The notes under the pieces: model-generated
What the model saw: the letters and a program-made list of their open reading frames with translations, nothing else
Database searches by the model: none
Told to the model about the DNA's origin: nothing
Position numbers and translations under genes: made by a program
In this document: one piece after another, positions 7,516-16,176 of the stretch
Position numbering within the stretch: position 1 is the stretch's first letter
Layout: the number at the start of each line of letters is the position of its first letter
From: CAZKXU01 sp964556665
GTDB lineage: Bacteria; Bdellovibrionota_C; UBA2361; CAZKXU01
Direction of reading: 5' to 3'
DNA length: 31,677 nt
Assembly: GCA_964556665.1 (NCBI GenBank)
Contig: CAZKXU010000033.1
Location: 1 to 31,677 of the forward strand

Positions 7516-7857
7516 ATGAAGAGGTTATCAGTTGTAAGTATACTGTTGTTGTTTACTACTAATGCACAAGCTGCAGACCTAGAGAAGGGTAAGCAAAGTT
7601 ATGCTACCCGATGCACAGCATGTCACGGTTTAACTGGATTGGGCGACGGAGTAGTCGGCCAGTCTTTGCCTGCCGGAACTGTGACAAACTTAGTTAAGGG
7701 TCCTTTTAAATTTGCCACGGATTTGGCAAAGTTAAAGGAGCTGATCGTAAAGGGAGGAGCAGCATTAAATTTAAATGCGATGATGCCACCTGCCCCTTCG
7801 ATAGAGGCTGCTGAGCTCGAGGACCTGTCGCAGTATGTGCTCTCTATGCGAAAGTAA
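7516..7857 (+). CDS. Periplasmic c-type cytochrome
   Basis: The 113-residue protein has a signal peptide ending near AQA|A (residue 19-20), a heme motif CTACH (C33, C36, H37) and a likely axial Met in MMPP (M90). It is a single-heme class I cytochrome of about 10 kDa mature size. A strong AAAGGAGA ribosome site precedes the ATG. It follows nirK by 12 bases and is surely in the same transcript, so it probably passes electrons to the reductase, perhaps through the fused cupredoxin domain. Confidence 0.92.
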   Translation: MKRLSVVSILLLFTTNAQAADLEKGKQSYATRCTACHGLTGLGDGVVGQSLPAGTVTNLVKGPFKFATDLAKLKELIVKGGAALNLNAMMPPAPSIEAAELEDLSQYVLSMRK

Positions 7858-7874
7858 GTAAAAGATTTTTCAGC

Positions 7875-8393
7875 TCATTTAATACGTGCAGTGATCTCCT
7901 CGTAAACCTCTGCTACTGTACTCTTTGGACTTACCTTACGCCAAACGCATACGATTTTACACTCTGGGTCTACTAGGAAAGTATCTCGCGCTGCACTCTT
8001 AAGTATTTTATTGACTATATTGCCCTCTGCCTTGAGCGCTGTTGCAAGCTTTCCATCATCATCGGCAATAAGTGGGAAATTTAGATTATATTTCTCGCGG
8101 AAGTTATTATGAGAGTTCACCGAATCCGTACTAATCCCAAAAACATTTACTCTGCGAGTGCTGAACTCTTCCATAGCATCACGATAGCTACAAGCCTGAG
8201 TGGTACAACCTGGAGTATTGTCACGCGGGTAAAAATAAAGAATCGACCAAGCGCCTCTTAGATCATCAGGCAGCTTAATCGAATCCTTGGTATAGCCACT
8301 AATTTCAAGGATTAATGCAGGAAGTGTTGTCTGTATTACCTCATCTACCATTGTATTAACTAGATTCTGTCCGGGAACTACGTAATCACTCAT
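7875..8393 (-). CDS. bcp: Thiol peroxidase of the Bcp/PrxQ type
   Basis: The 172-residue thioredoxin-fold protein has YFYPRDNTPGCTTQAC, with peroxidatic C63 and resolving C68 five residues later, as in Bcp. It reduces hydrogen peroxide and organic peroxides with electrons from thioredoxin. The N-terminus is slightly longer than usual. A GGAG ribosome site precedes the ATG. It lies downstream of nrdB on the same strand but is separated by a strong GC-rich hairpin region, so cotranscription is uncertain. Confidence 0.93.
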   Translation of the reverse strand: MSDYVVPGQNLVNTMVDEVIQTTLPALILEISGYTKDSIKLPDDLRGAWSILYFYPRDNTPGCTTQACSYRDAMEEFSTRRVNVFGISTDSVNSHNNFREKYNLNFPLIADDDGKLATALKAEGNIVNKILKSAARDTFLVDPECKIVCVWRKVSPKSTVAEVYEEITARIK

Positions 8394-8406
8394 TGACTCC
8401 GGGCCT

Positions 8407-8473
8407 GAGCGAGCGCGGCTCGCTCCCTGGGGCAGCCGCGACTCGACTGAGCTCGCCGAAGTCTGGCTGCCCC
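8407..8473. repeat. GC-rich double hairpin between nrdB and bcp
   Basis: The first hairpin is GAGCGAGC-GCG-GCTCGCTC (8407-8425), a perfect 8-bp stem with a 3-base loop. The second pairs GGGGCAGCC (8429-8437) with GGCTGCCCC (8465-8473) around 27 bases. The composition is much richer in GC than the flanks. No T-run follows on the minus strand, so it looks more like a REP-type element or processing/pausing structure than a classical terminator. Confidence 0.65.
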
Positions 8474-8509
8474 TACAAGTTTAACCACACTTTTTGAGCA
8501 GTTACCTGA

Positions 8510-9613
8510 CTACCAGTTAAGCGCCCCAGCGTTCTGGTATTCGGTGACACGTGTCTCAAAGAAATTCTTCTCTTTGCCAAGGTCGATCGTCTCACTCATC
8601 CATGGAAACGGATTTTTTGTGCCATACTGAGGCTTTAATCCGATACGCTCCAACCTACGGTCAGCGATAAAGCCGACATAGTCACGGAACATAGGTGCAG
8701 TCAGGCCGAGAATGCCGCGCGGCAGACAATCGACAGCATAAGCATACTCTAGCTCTACAGCCTCTTTTATCTTGTTAAGAATATGCTGCTGAAACTCAGG
8801 GCTCCAGAGTTCAGGATTCTCCTCTTTAATACCATTAATTAGGTCGATGCCGAAATTAAGATGGATGGACTCATCCCGTAAAATATACTGGAATTGCTCC
8901 CCTATTCCGGTCATCCTATTCTGACGGTGGAATGAAAGGATCATGACAAAACCGCTATAGAAGAAGATCCCCTCCATGATTACATAGAAGCCGATTAGAT
9001 TCTCTAAAAACTTCTGCGCCCCTTCTTTTGTTGTTGTAGTAAAGCCTGGCTTAAGAAGATCAGCGGTAAGCTCCATCTCAAACTTATCTTTGTTATGAAT
9101 GGTGTTAATTTCATTATACATATTAAACACCTCGCTTTGATCAAGAGAGAGTGATTCAACGATATAATGGAATGTATGTGTATGGATCGCCTCTTCAAAT
9201 GCCTGCCTTAGAAGATATTGACGCGCCTCAGGGTTTGTTACCTGTCTAAAGATACCAAGAATAATATTATTTCCGACCAGGCTCTCCGCAGTACTAAAAA
9301 AACCTAAATTACGCATGATCACACGACGCTCATCCTGAGTTAGCGCGCCCGACTTCCAATACTCAATATCCTTTGCCATTGGCACCTCAGTCGGCATCCA
9401 ATGGTTTGCACATCCATTGATATAATGCTCCCAAGCCCACTTATACTTAAGCGGCATAAGCTGGTTTACATCAACCGCATTGCAGTTAATGAGCCGCTTT
9501 TCACTAGCCTTAAAACGGCTTGGCTTTTTTCCATTTGCATCATCATCATTCGCACTTCCACCTGGAACATCATCAAAATTTAACACATTTATCTCCTCTA
9601 AAGAGTCTTTCAT
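8510..9613 (-). CDS. nrdB: Ribonucleotide reductase small subunit, class Ic (R2c) type
   Basis: The 367-residue R2 protein supplies the metal cofactor that starts deoxynucleotide synthesis in NrdA. Metal ligands by spacing from E. coli are E110, E141, H144, E214, E248 and H251. The first ligand is Glu, not Asp, and the residue four after H144, normally the radical Tyr, is Phe (F148 in EEAIHTHTF). Both traits mark the chlamydial-type class Ic enzymes that use a Mn/Fe centre instead of a Tyr radical. The ATG at 9613 has no clear ribosome site; a GTG nine codons in (9586) follows a good GAGGAG site and may be the true start. It lies about 150 bases after nrdA on the same strand and presumably shares its NrdR control. 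Confidence 0.95.
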   Translation of the reverse strand: MKDSLEEINVLNFDDVPGGSANDDDANGKKPSRFKASEKRLINCNAVDVNQLMPLKYKWAWEHYINGCANHWMPTEVPMAKDIEYWKSGALTQDERRVIMRNLGFFSTAESLVGNNIILGIFRQVTNPEARQYLLRQAFEEAIHTHTFHYIVESLSLDQSEVFNMYNEINTIHNKDKFEMELTADLLKPGFTTTTKEGAQKFLENLIGFYVIMEGIFFYSGFVMILSFHRQNRMTGIGEQFQYILRDESIHLNFGIDLINGIKEENPELWSPEFQQHILNKIKEAVELEYAYAVDCLPRGILGLTAPMFRDYVGFIADRRLERIGLKPQYGTKNPFPWMSETIDLGKEKNFFETRVTEYQNAGALNW

Positions 9614-9766
9614 TGTTGCATCCGGCTTTCACTCACTTCCCGCCACCTTCAGTAGCGCAAAATGTTGAATACAAAAATGACGACACTATATCTTAAAAAA
9701 TCAGGCTGCGTGTCATGTATGCGACTTACAGCTTATTCACCAGCCAAGCGAGTATTATTATACAAT

Positions 9767-12700
9767 CTACTGGCAACTCTCACACTCTCCATCAATCCCA
9801 CACGCTCTGCCACTTGGAATAGGGTTTGCGGTTGGACTAACGACAGCTGCCTCTGTTACTTTAGCAGTATCATCCCGGTCTACCTTTACATTACCTGAAG
9901 CTGAACGGTTTTTCATCCAGCGCGGCTGTAATCCACGCCTATTAATGTCGGTGGTAGATTTCTCAATCTGAGTAGCGCCCAGCGACCTAAGGTAATAAGT
10001 AGTCTTTAATCCTTTGCGCCATGCAAGCAGATACATATCATGGAGCTTCTTTCCACTTGGCTCGGCGATATAAAGATTTAACGACTGCCCCATATCGATC
10101 CATTTCTGACGCCGACTGGCACACTCAATCAGCCACTCCGGCTCAATTTCAAAAGCAGTCAGATAAACTTTCTTTACATCATCTGGAATTCTTTCTACCT
10201 CAAGAATTGACCCGTCAAAATACTTTAAATCATCAATCATCTCATCATCCCAGAGCCCAAGCTTCTTAAGATCATTTACTAGGTATGTGTTATAAACAAT
10301 AAACTCCCCTGAAAGATTACTCTTTGCGTAAAGGTGTTTATAGGCAGGTTCAATTGATTGTGTAACACCAGTAATATTAGATATGGTCGCTGTAGGTGCT
10401 ATCGCCATAGTATTACTATTGCGCATCCCAAAACTCCTAACTGAGTTGCGCACCAACTGCCAGTCAAGCTTAGCAACAGAGTCTATATCCAGATACTCTC
10501 CTCCTCGCTCTGTAGCCAGCAAGCTCATTGTATCTATTGGCATTAAGCCACGATCCCATTTCGACCCCTTATAACTCTGATATGTTCCGCGCTCCTTCGC
10601 AAGTTCACTGGAGGAGAGAATTGCAAAGTAAGAAATAAGCTCCATACTCTCATCCGCATAGCGAACTGCCTCGTGGCTGCCGTAGCTTATGTGCTGGATA
10701 TAAAGAGCATCCTGAAAGCCCATTAAACCAAGGCCAATCGGACGGTGTCGAAGGTTGGCGTTCTGGGCCTCTATAGTTGGGTAAAAATTAATGTCGATTA
10801 CATTATCCAACATTCTCACCGCAGTTCTAACTGTAGAGTGAAGGAGCTCTCGATCTATTCCTTTCTCGGTTGTATGGGCTGCTAAATTAATAGATCCAAG
10901 GTTACATACCGCAGTCTCCTCAGCCGTTGTATTTAGAAGAATTTCGGTGCAGAGGTTTGAGCTATGCACTACACCTGTATGATCTTGAGGTGAGCGAATA
11001 TTGGATGGATCTTTAAATGTTATCCATGGGTGCCCAGTTTCAAACAACATACTGAGCATCTTTCTCCACAAAGTGATCGCTTCGATTTTTTTATAGAGCT
11101 TTATTTTCCCTTCATCCACCATTTTTTCGTACTGAGCGTAACGCTCTTCGAATGCACGACCGTACAGATCATGAAGGTCAGGCACGTCACTTGGGCTAAA
11201 GAGTGTCCAGCTACCATTTGTAGCAACCCGCTTCATGAAGAGATCTGGGATCCAGTTAGCCGTGTTCATATCATGAGTGCGGCGACGATCGTCTCCGGTA
11301 TTTTTACGTAATTCAAGGAAATCTTCTATATCAAGGTGCCAGGTCTCAAGATATGCACACATCGCACCTTTTCTCTTTCCGCCCTGATTAACTGCGACAG
11401 CAGTGTCATTGGCAACTTTAAGAAATGGGATTACGCCCTGACTCCTCCCGTTTGTGCCTTTAATTCTAGCCCCGGTAGCGCGCACATTTGTCCAATCATT
11501 TCCAAGCCCACCTGCCCACTTAGAAAGCTGCGCATCGTCGGATACTGTTTTAAAGATATGCTTTAAATCATCCATTACCGTGGAGAGATAACAGGAGCTA
11601 AGCTGTGGATGTAGCGTCCCAGCGTTAAATAATGTTGGGGTACTAGAGGTGAATAAAAATTGTGATAGTACGTTATAAAATTCTATGGCTCGACGCTCTT
11701 TCTCGGCTCCCTCATTCACAGCAAGCCCCATCGCCACTCGCATCCAAAATATCTGTGGAGTCTCGATACGACGCTCCTCATGATGTATGAAATAACGGTC
11801 ATAAAGTGTCTGCAAGCCAAGGTATGAGAACTTCTGATCACGATCCAACTGCATCGCTGCCCCAAGTTTATCAAGATCAAAGTGAAGAAGTTTAGGATCT
11901 ATTCTTTCAATCTCAACCGCCTTCTTTAGATAATCCTTGAAATAACTCGCATGTGATTTTACAAGATCAGGATCAGCAGCGCTTTTACCAAAGGTTTCAC
12001 GATAGATGACATCGAGCAGTAGACGCGCTGCTACATAGGTATAGGCAGGCTCTTTTTCTACCTTGGCACGTGCTGCCAGAATGTTAGCCGAATCAACCTC
12101 TTCAATCTTTATGCCCTCATAGAAGTTGCGTACTGACTCTTTCAGAACATCCTCAGCCGAGACCAGATCTCCAAGCCCTTTACAGGCGTGCTTAATACGT
12201 CTACGCAACTCTCCTTCCGTGACAGTTACCTGCTTCCCATCAGCTGCAACTGCATGAAACTCCTGCCCCGGCACCTGAATGCTAGCTGCCTCCTCCTCCT
12301 TGTACTCCATCTCCGGAGTCAACTCCTGCATTGCAGCTTTAAGAGACAAAGCCTCATCCTCTTTTGCTCTCTGAATAGCACGGGAAGCGCGGTAGATTAT
12401 AAAATCCTTTGCGACCTGGTAGAACCCCTCGGCCATCATGGTACGCTCAACTTCATCCTGGATTAATTCTATATGTAGGGTAGCGCCGCTCTTCGCTAGT
12501 GCCACTGCTCGAGATACGACCCGATTTGTAAGAAGATTTACAGCAGTGACTGTCTCCTCCGGTGTTGGTCCTTCTATTTTAAGGGAGGCCCTAAAAGCAC
12601 GCTCAATCGCAGCCGCAATTTTCATCGGATTGAAGCGAACCTGTGTCTTACCGTCACGACGAAATATCTTTAGATTGCGCGGCGAATCCTCACGCAGCGC

Positions 12701-13111
12701 CTTATGATCATCCCTATAAATTATATACTGCCTTGCGACCTCGTAGTTCTCACTCTCCATTAACTTAACCTCTACTAGGTCCTGAATTCCCTCTACTGTT
12801 AAACACTCTCCAAGCTTTGCCTGCTGAAGTGCATCCTTAACTACCGCCTCCGAAACGCGCTGAACTGTACTATACGTGTCCTGTGGAAGTGGTGCTGTAA
12901 CCGGAATATTTAGTGTCGCACGAAAAGCTGCTTCTACCGCGCTGGAAATTCTCTCCTTGCGGAATGGAACCAACATCCCGTTACGCTTTACTACTGTAAA
13001 GCCACGTGCTTGGCCATGAGCAATATCAATAGTCTTATGAGCGCTGCCATTTACAGGAACCTCTAAAAGCTTCTTCGTGATATTTCCTTCTGTGCTTCCT
13101 GTTGACTGCAT
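9767..13111 (-). CDS. nrdA: Ribonucleoside-diphosphate reductase large subunit with three ATP-cone regions
   Basis: The 1114-residue protein is much longer than E. coli NrdA (about 760). Two clear ATP cones start near residues 38 and 147 (VVKRNG..PFR and IFRRDG..VRF), and a third, more degenerate one lies at about 284-375. The catalytic barrel follows: C507 (SSCYL), N719-C721-E723 in NLCTEI, C736, and the Tyr pair in KTTYYLRS near the C-terminus. The tail CESCQ carries the redox cysteines that deliver reducing power. It reduces ribonucleoside diphosphates using the metal-oxidant made by NrdB. Extended multi-cone NrdA is also known in Chlamydia, whose R2 is class Ic, consistent with the NrdB features. 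An AGGAG site precedes the ATG. Confidence 0.97.
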   Translation of the reverse strand: MQSTGSTEGNITKKLLEVPVNGSAHKTIDIAHGQARGFTVVKRNGMLVPFRKERISSAVEAAFRATLNIPVTAPLPQDTYSTVQRVSEAVVKDALQQAKLGECLTVEGIQDLVEVKLMESENYEVARQYIIYRDDHKALREDSPRNLKIFRRDGKTQVRFNPMKIAAAIERAFRASLKIEGPTPEETVTAVNLLTNRVVSRAVALAKSGATLHIELIQDEVERTMMAEGFYQVAKDFIIYRASRAIQRAKEDEALSLKAAMQELTPEMEYKEEEAASIQVPGQEFHAVAADGKQVTVTEGELRRRIKHACKGLGDLVSAEDVLKESVRNFYEGIKIEEVDSANILAARAKVEKEPAYTYVAARLLLDVIYRETFGKSAADPDLVKSHASYFKDYLKKAVEIERIDPKLLHFDLDKLGAAMQLDRDQKFSYLGLQTLYDRYFIHHEERRIETPQIFWMRVAMGLAVNEGAEKERRAIEFYNVLSQFLFTSSTPTLFNAGTLHPQLSSCYLSTVMDDLKHIFKTVSDDAQLSKWAGGLGNDWTNVRATGARIKGTNGRSQGVIPFLKVANDTAVAVNQGGKRKGAMCAYLETWHLDIEDFLELRKNTGDDRRRTHDMNTANWIPDLFMKRVATNGSWTLFSPSDVPDLHDLYGRAFEERYAQYEKMVDEGKIKLYKKIEAITLWRKMLSMLFETGHPWITFKDPSNIRSPQDHTGVVHSSNLCTEILLNTTAEETAVCNLGSINLAAHTTEKGIDRELLHSTVRTAVRMLDNVIDINFYPTIEAQNANLRHRPIGLGLMGFQDALYIQHISYGSHEAVRYADESMELISYFAILSSSELAKERGTYQSYKGSKWDRGLMPIDTMSLLATERGGEYLDIDSVAKLDWQLVRNSVRSFGMRNSNTMAIAPTATISNITGVTQSIEPAYKHLYAKSNLSGEFIVYNTYLVNDLKKLGLWDDEMIDDLKYFDGSILEVERIPDDVKKVYLTAFEIEPEWLIECASRRQKWIDMGQSLNLYIAEPSGKKLHDMYLLAWRKGLKTTYYLRSLGATQIEKSTTDINRRGLQPRWMKNRSASGNVKVDRDDTAKVTEAAVVSPTANPIPSGRACGIDGECESCQ

Positions 13112-13474
13112 GTAAAATCTCCTAATACTACTAAAAACTTACTAACACCCAGCACCCAACCATCTGGGCATACTTACTAACTCACCTGGAACTGGGATTT
13201 CTTGAAAAATTAAACTTAGGTTCTAAACACTACATATAGTGACAAACTCCCCCAACACCACAACATATAGTACAGTAAATCTATGCTGTCCATATAGAAA
13301 GAGAAGATAGGTAATGTTTTAATGAAAAGTTTTTTATCTCACCAAGTAAGCACCCAGAAACACTGAGATAGATTTTTGAGATTATTTTTTAAAATTGAAC
13401 TACTGTTCGCTAAGGATCTCATTGCCGCAATGACAACTTTGTAAGTGATTGAATCTACCTGACTCTCGATCTAA
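13112..13474. other. nrdA upstream region, 363 bases
   Basis: An AT-rich gap holding the two NrdR boxes described separately and, at 13420-13432, a small inverted repeat CATTG-CCG-CAATG. The nrdA promoter should lie around the boxes, but I cannot pick a unique -35/-10 pair. No further gene is evident. Confidence 0.6.
13227..13273. promoter_or_regulatory. Two NrdR boxes upstream of nrdA
   Basis: Box 1 (13227-13242) is ACACTACATATAGTGA and box 2 (13258-13273) shares its ACATATAG core. Both fit the NrdR consensus acaCwAtATaTwGtgt, box 1 better. They are offset by 31 bases, about three helical turns, the spacing typical for NrdR pairs. NrdR represses ribonucleotide reductase genes when dATP is plentiful. 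The nrdR gene is not in this window. Confidence 0.85.
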
Positions 13475-13852
13475 TTAAATCGTCCTGTTGTGTTCAACAA
13501 TTGCTACCTCTAAATTTTCAAGGACAGCGTCTGGGATCAGAGGATCATAATCTAGTCTAAGAATTTTTCTTTTCTTTCTTCCCTCAATATAAAATGAGAC
13601 TTCACGTGCATCAGAAAAGGATGGATCCTGATCTGTAAACTCTACGATCCGTCCCAGTGAATCGACAAAGCCACGTAGAAGAAAACGTTCGGAATATGTA
13701 GTAGGAAGAGAGAGCCTCATGCCGAATACTCTCCCAAGCCGCCCCTCCCCTCTAAATATCCTTATATTATGAGAGATACTTAAGGACTTGGATTTTATAT
13801 ATTTAACTGTTCGATCCTTAAAGTAAATTGTCCTTAGCCAGTCTGAGATCAT
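13475..13852 (-). CDS. Small protein of unknown function
   Basis: A 125-residue basic protein with no signal peptide or membrane segment and no family I recognise. It alternates short hydrophobic strands with charged turns (RLGRVFGMRLSLP, REVSFYIEGRKKRK, ILRLDYDPLIPD), suggesting a mostly beta fold. The Lys/Arg-rich stretches might bind nucleic acid, but this is a guess. The ribosome site is weak. It lies upstream of the nrdA regulatory gap on the same strand and is probably transcribed alone. Confidence 0.5.
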   Translation of the reverse strand: MISDWLRTIYFKDRTVKYIKSKSLSISHNIRIFRGEGRLGRVFGMRLSLPTTYSERFLLRGFVDSLGRIVEFTDQDPSFSDAREVSFYIEGRKKRKILRLDYDPLIPDAVLENLEVAIVEHNRTI

Positions 13853-13987
13853 AAATAATCACTTGAAAATTCTGGATTTCCTTAAACTCCAGATATATAG
13901 TAAAGATGCCTTTATGCTAATCTGGGTTCTAAACCGCCCACTTAGCCTGTATTTCTCCTGTTTTTTTTTAAAGCATGAGAAATACCC

Positions 13988-14066
13988 TTATGTTGCAACA
14001 TAAGTTGCCGAAGTCGAAGCCCGAAGCCCGAAGGGCGCAATTCTCATACTTCGTATGTGAATTGCG
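13988..14066. repeat. Palindrome plus REP-like hairpin
   Basis: TTATGTTGCAACATAA (13988-14003) is a perfect 16-base palindrome. It is followed by short CGAAGCC tandem units and a hairpin at 14036-14066 pairing CGCAATTC and CATAC with GTATG and GAATTGCG across a T-T mismatch and a TTC loop. The structure lies in the gap before the secreted protein/cysS pair. It resembles small dispersed hairpin repeats; the first palindrome could be a regulator site. Confidence 0.55.
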
Positions 14067-14117
14067 GGTTAGCACCCTTTTCCTTGTTATGATGTCTTTA
14101 CTCGCTTAGGTGATGAT

Positions 14118-14615
14118 ATGCGAATGATCATTCTAGTCGTATTGCTGCTAACCGGATTACCTGTGCTGCCCTCTTCCGCCGCTGCAGAGCATCGGAAACC
14201 TGCCTTACTTGAGGATATGCCGCGCAGTGAGGTTATGAAGCTTTGGGGCGCACCGAACGAGAAACTCGAATTAGAGGCGAAACGGAGTGAATTGTGGCGT
14301 TATAAAGATGCAGAGGCGAATTTTCATGAGGGAAAACTTGTGAGCTGGTCATTTTACAATGCTGAGATCCCAGTTGCTGTAAAGCCGGAGGAGCAGGATG
14401 ATAATGCGCTTACAGAGGAGACGAACAGCGAAAATGAGGCTCAGTCTGAGCTTGAAGCAATCCTTGATTCAATTAGCGGAGGCCCTGAAGCCCAGATGCC
14501 TACTAAAGCAATAGCTCCACCTGACAAAGGGAGCAGAATGCCGTCCTCACCTAGCTTCCTAGTGCCTGGCCGAACCACTACCCAACTGCCAGCAGAGATC
14601 CTTGGAGAAGAGTAA
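14118..14615 (+). CDS. Secreted protein with BamE/SmpA-like fold
   Basis: The 165-residue protein has a signal peptide (hydrophobic 3-20, likely cut near SAAA). Residues about 30-85 show the pattern of BamE/OmlA domains: a helix with MPRSEVMKLWGAP, then strands ending SELWRYKDAEANFHEGKLVSW. The C-terminal half is low-complexity, acidic and Pro/Ser-rich, with no predicted structure. No lipobox Cys is present, unlike BamE itself, so an outer membrane assembly role is uncertain. It lies six bases before cysS and is probably cotranscribed with it. Confidence 0.65.
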   Translation: MRMIILVVLLLTGLPVLPSSAAAEHRKPALLEDMPRSEVMKLWGAPNEKLELEAKRSELWRYKDAEANFHEGKLVSWSFYNAEIPVAVKPEEQDDNALTEETNSENEAQSELEAILDSISGGPEAQMPTKAIAPPDKGSRMPSSPSFLVPGRTTTQLPAEILGEE

Positions 14616-14621
14616 GAGAGC

Positions 14622-16043
14622 ATGCGAGAAATTCCGAAAATAAAACTATTCAATACGTTGTCTCGAACTGTCGAGGAACTTAAACCTATTCAGTCCGGAA
14701 ATGTCAAAATATATTGCTGTGGGCCGACAGTATATAAGTACGTTCATCTTGGAAACCACAAGACCTATCTGTTTGAAGATCTGCTAGTACGAACATTGCG
14801 TTACTCAGGCTTAAAAGTTACGCATGTTATGAATATTACAGATGTTGGCCATCTTGTCTCGGATGCTGACGACGGAGAGGATAAGATGGCCCTAGCGGCC
14901 CGTACCGAAAAGAAAAAATCTTTTGAGATAGCTGAGTATTACACCAAGGCCTTCTTTGATGACTGTACAAAGCTTAACATTATTACGCCGTCAGTCGTTT
15001 GTAAGGCTACTGATCATATTGCCGAAATGATTACCCTGATCCAGAGAATTGAAGAGAACGGGTATACCTATATCGCCGGTGGAAATGTCTGTTTTGATGT
15101 TAGTAAATCAAAAGAATACGGACGACTGGCACAGCTTGACCTAGAGAAGCTTGAAGCAGGTGCTCGTATAGACGTTGATAAAAGTAAACGTAATCCGCAG
15201 GACTTCGTGCTTTGGTTTACCAAATCTAAATTTGAAAACCAGGAGCTGCAATGGGACTCACCCTGGGGTAAGGGTTATCCAGGCTGGCACATAGAGTGCA
15301 GCGCTATGGCGATGAAGTATCTAGGTGATGAGTTTGATATACATTGCGGCGGAATAGACCTATGCCCAGTTCATCATTGCAATGAAATCGCCCAATCTGA
15401 GGCTGCAACCGGGAGGCAGTGGGTTAGACACTGGATGCATGGGGAATTTCTATTAGCCCATGGCGATAAGATGTCGAAGAGCAAAGGTGCCTTCCTCGTA
15501 CTAAACGATCTGCCAGCTCAAGGGATCGATCCTATTGCATACCGATTGCTCTGTCTTGGCGCACATTACCGTTCTCAGTTAAACTTCACATGGGAGGGGA
15601 TCCAGAACGCAGCCAACAGCCTAAAGAGCTTAAAGAATACAGTACTTGCTCTTAAGCGGGAACAGCAGGGCTCGCCTACTTTGTCCTCCGTATCTAAAGC
15701 AGGTGAAGAGTATATACTGAAATTTAATGAGGCGATTTTTAACGATCTAAATGCCCCTCAGGCTCTAGCTACTACCTGGAGCATGCTCTCCGACAAAGCT
15801 ATTACATCTGCGGAAAGGCTGACACTTATATCAAAATTTGATGCTGTATTAGGACTTGGTATAGATGGCTGGCAGGAGGAAAGTGTAGAGGTTCCTGCAG
15901 AGGTTCAGGAGCTAGCACAAAAGCGTGAGCTTGCGAGAAAAGCTAAAGATTGGAAAGCAGCGGATGAATACCGCACGAAAATTGCTGAGTTAGGGTTTAT
16001 TCTTGAGGACTCAGCGCAGGGGATTAAGTTTAGAAGAAAGTAA
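14622..16043 (+). CDS. cysS: Cysteinyl-tRNA synthetase
   Basis: This 473-residue class I synthetase charges tRNA-Cys. It has YCCGPTVYKYVHLGNHK near residue 31 with the HIGH-type motif HLGN (42-45), the zinc-site residues including WHIECSAM and CGGIDLCPVHH, and the KMSKSKG loop. The C-terminal anticodon-binding helices end with KREL..KDWKAADEYR and a LEDSAQGIKFRR tail typical of CysS. Length and motifs are normal for the family. Translation follows the secreted protein gene closely. Confidence 0.98.
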   Translation: MREIPKIKLFNTLSRTVEELKPIQSGNVKIYCCGPTVYKYVHLGNHKTYLFEDLLVRTLRYSGLKVTHVMNITDVGHLVSDADDGEDKMALAARTEKKKSFEIAEYYTKAFFDDCTKLNIITPSVVCKATDHIAEMITLIQRIEENGYTYIAGGNVCFDVSKSKEYGRLAQLDLEKLEAGARIDVDKSKRNPQDFVLWFTKSKFENQELQWDSPWGKGYPGWHIECSAMAMKYLGDEFDIHCGGIDLCPVHHCNEIAQSEAATGRQWVRHWMHGEFLLAHGDKMSKSKGAFLVLNDLPAQGIDPIAYRLLCLGAHYRSQLNFTWEGIQNAANSLKSLKNTVLALKREQQGSPTLSSVSKAGEEYILKFNEAIFNDLNAPQALATTWSMLSDKAITSAERLTLISKFDAVLGLGIDGWQEESVEVPAEVQELAQKRELARKAKDWKAADEYRTKIAELGFILEDSAQGIKFRRK

Positions 16044-16076
16044 GATATCTTTGTGACCAATCAGATTTAAAAGCCT

Positions 16077-16152
16077 ACTGGGACCGCGGGCATCTTGCCC
16101 GCAAACGAATTTACTGCAGCAGCGTAGCGGGCTGGAAGCCCGAGATCCCAGT
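16077..16152. repeat. REP-like double-hairpin repeat, copy A
   Basis: ACTGGGA (16077-16083) pairs with TCCCAGT (16146-16152), enclosing two hairpins: GCGGGC/GCCCGC (16086-16102) and CGGGCT/AGCCCG (16128-16142). The overall form is a four-way, cruciform-like element between the convergent cysS and histidine kinase genes. The left half is closely repeated at 28466-28502, so it is a dispersed family. It may also act as a two-way transcription stop. Confidence 0.8.
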
Positions 16153-16176
16153 GGGATAGGAACTAAAGCACCACCC

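Noticed and set aside
9662..9898. Plus-strand frame across the nrdA end
   Set aside because: It overlaps the conserved C-terminal end of nrdA on the opposite strand and has no protein-like features.
13420..13432. CATTG-CCG-CAATG as a dispersed palindromic gene-insert element
   Set aside because: Only a short single occurrence with no second copy in the window; chance is sufficient.
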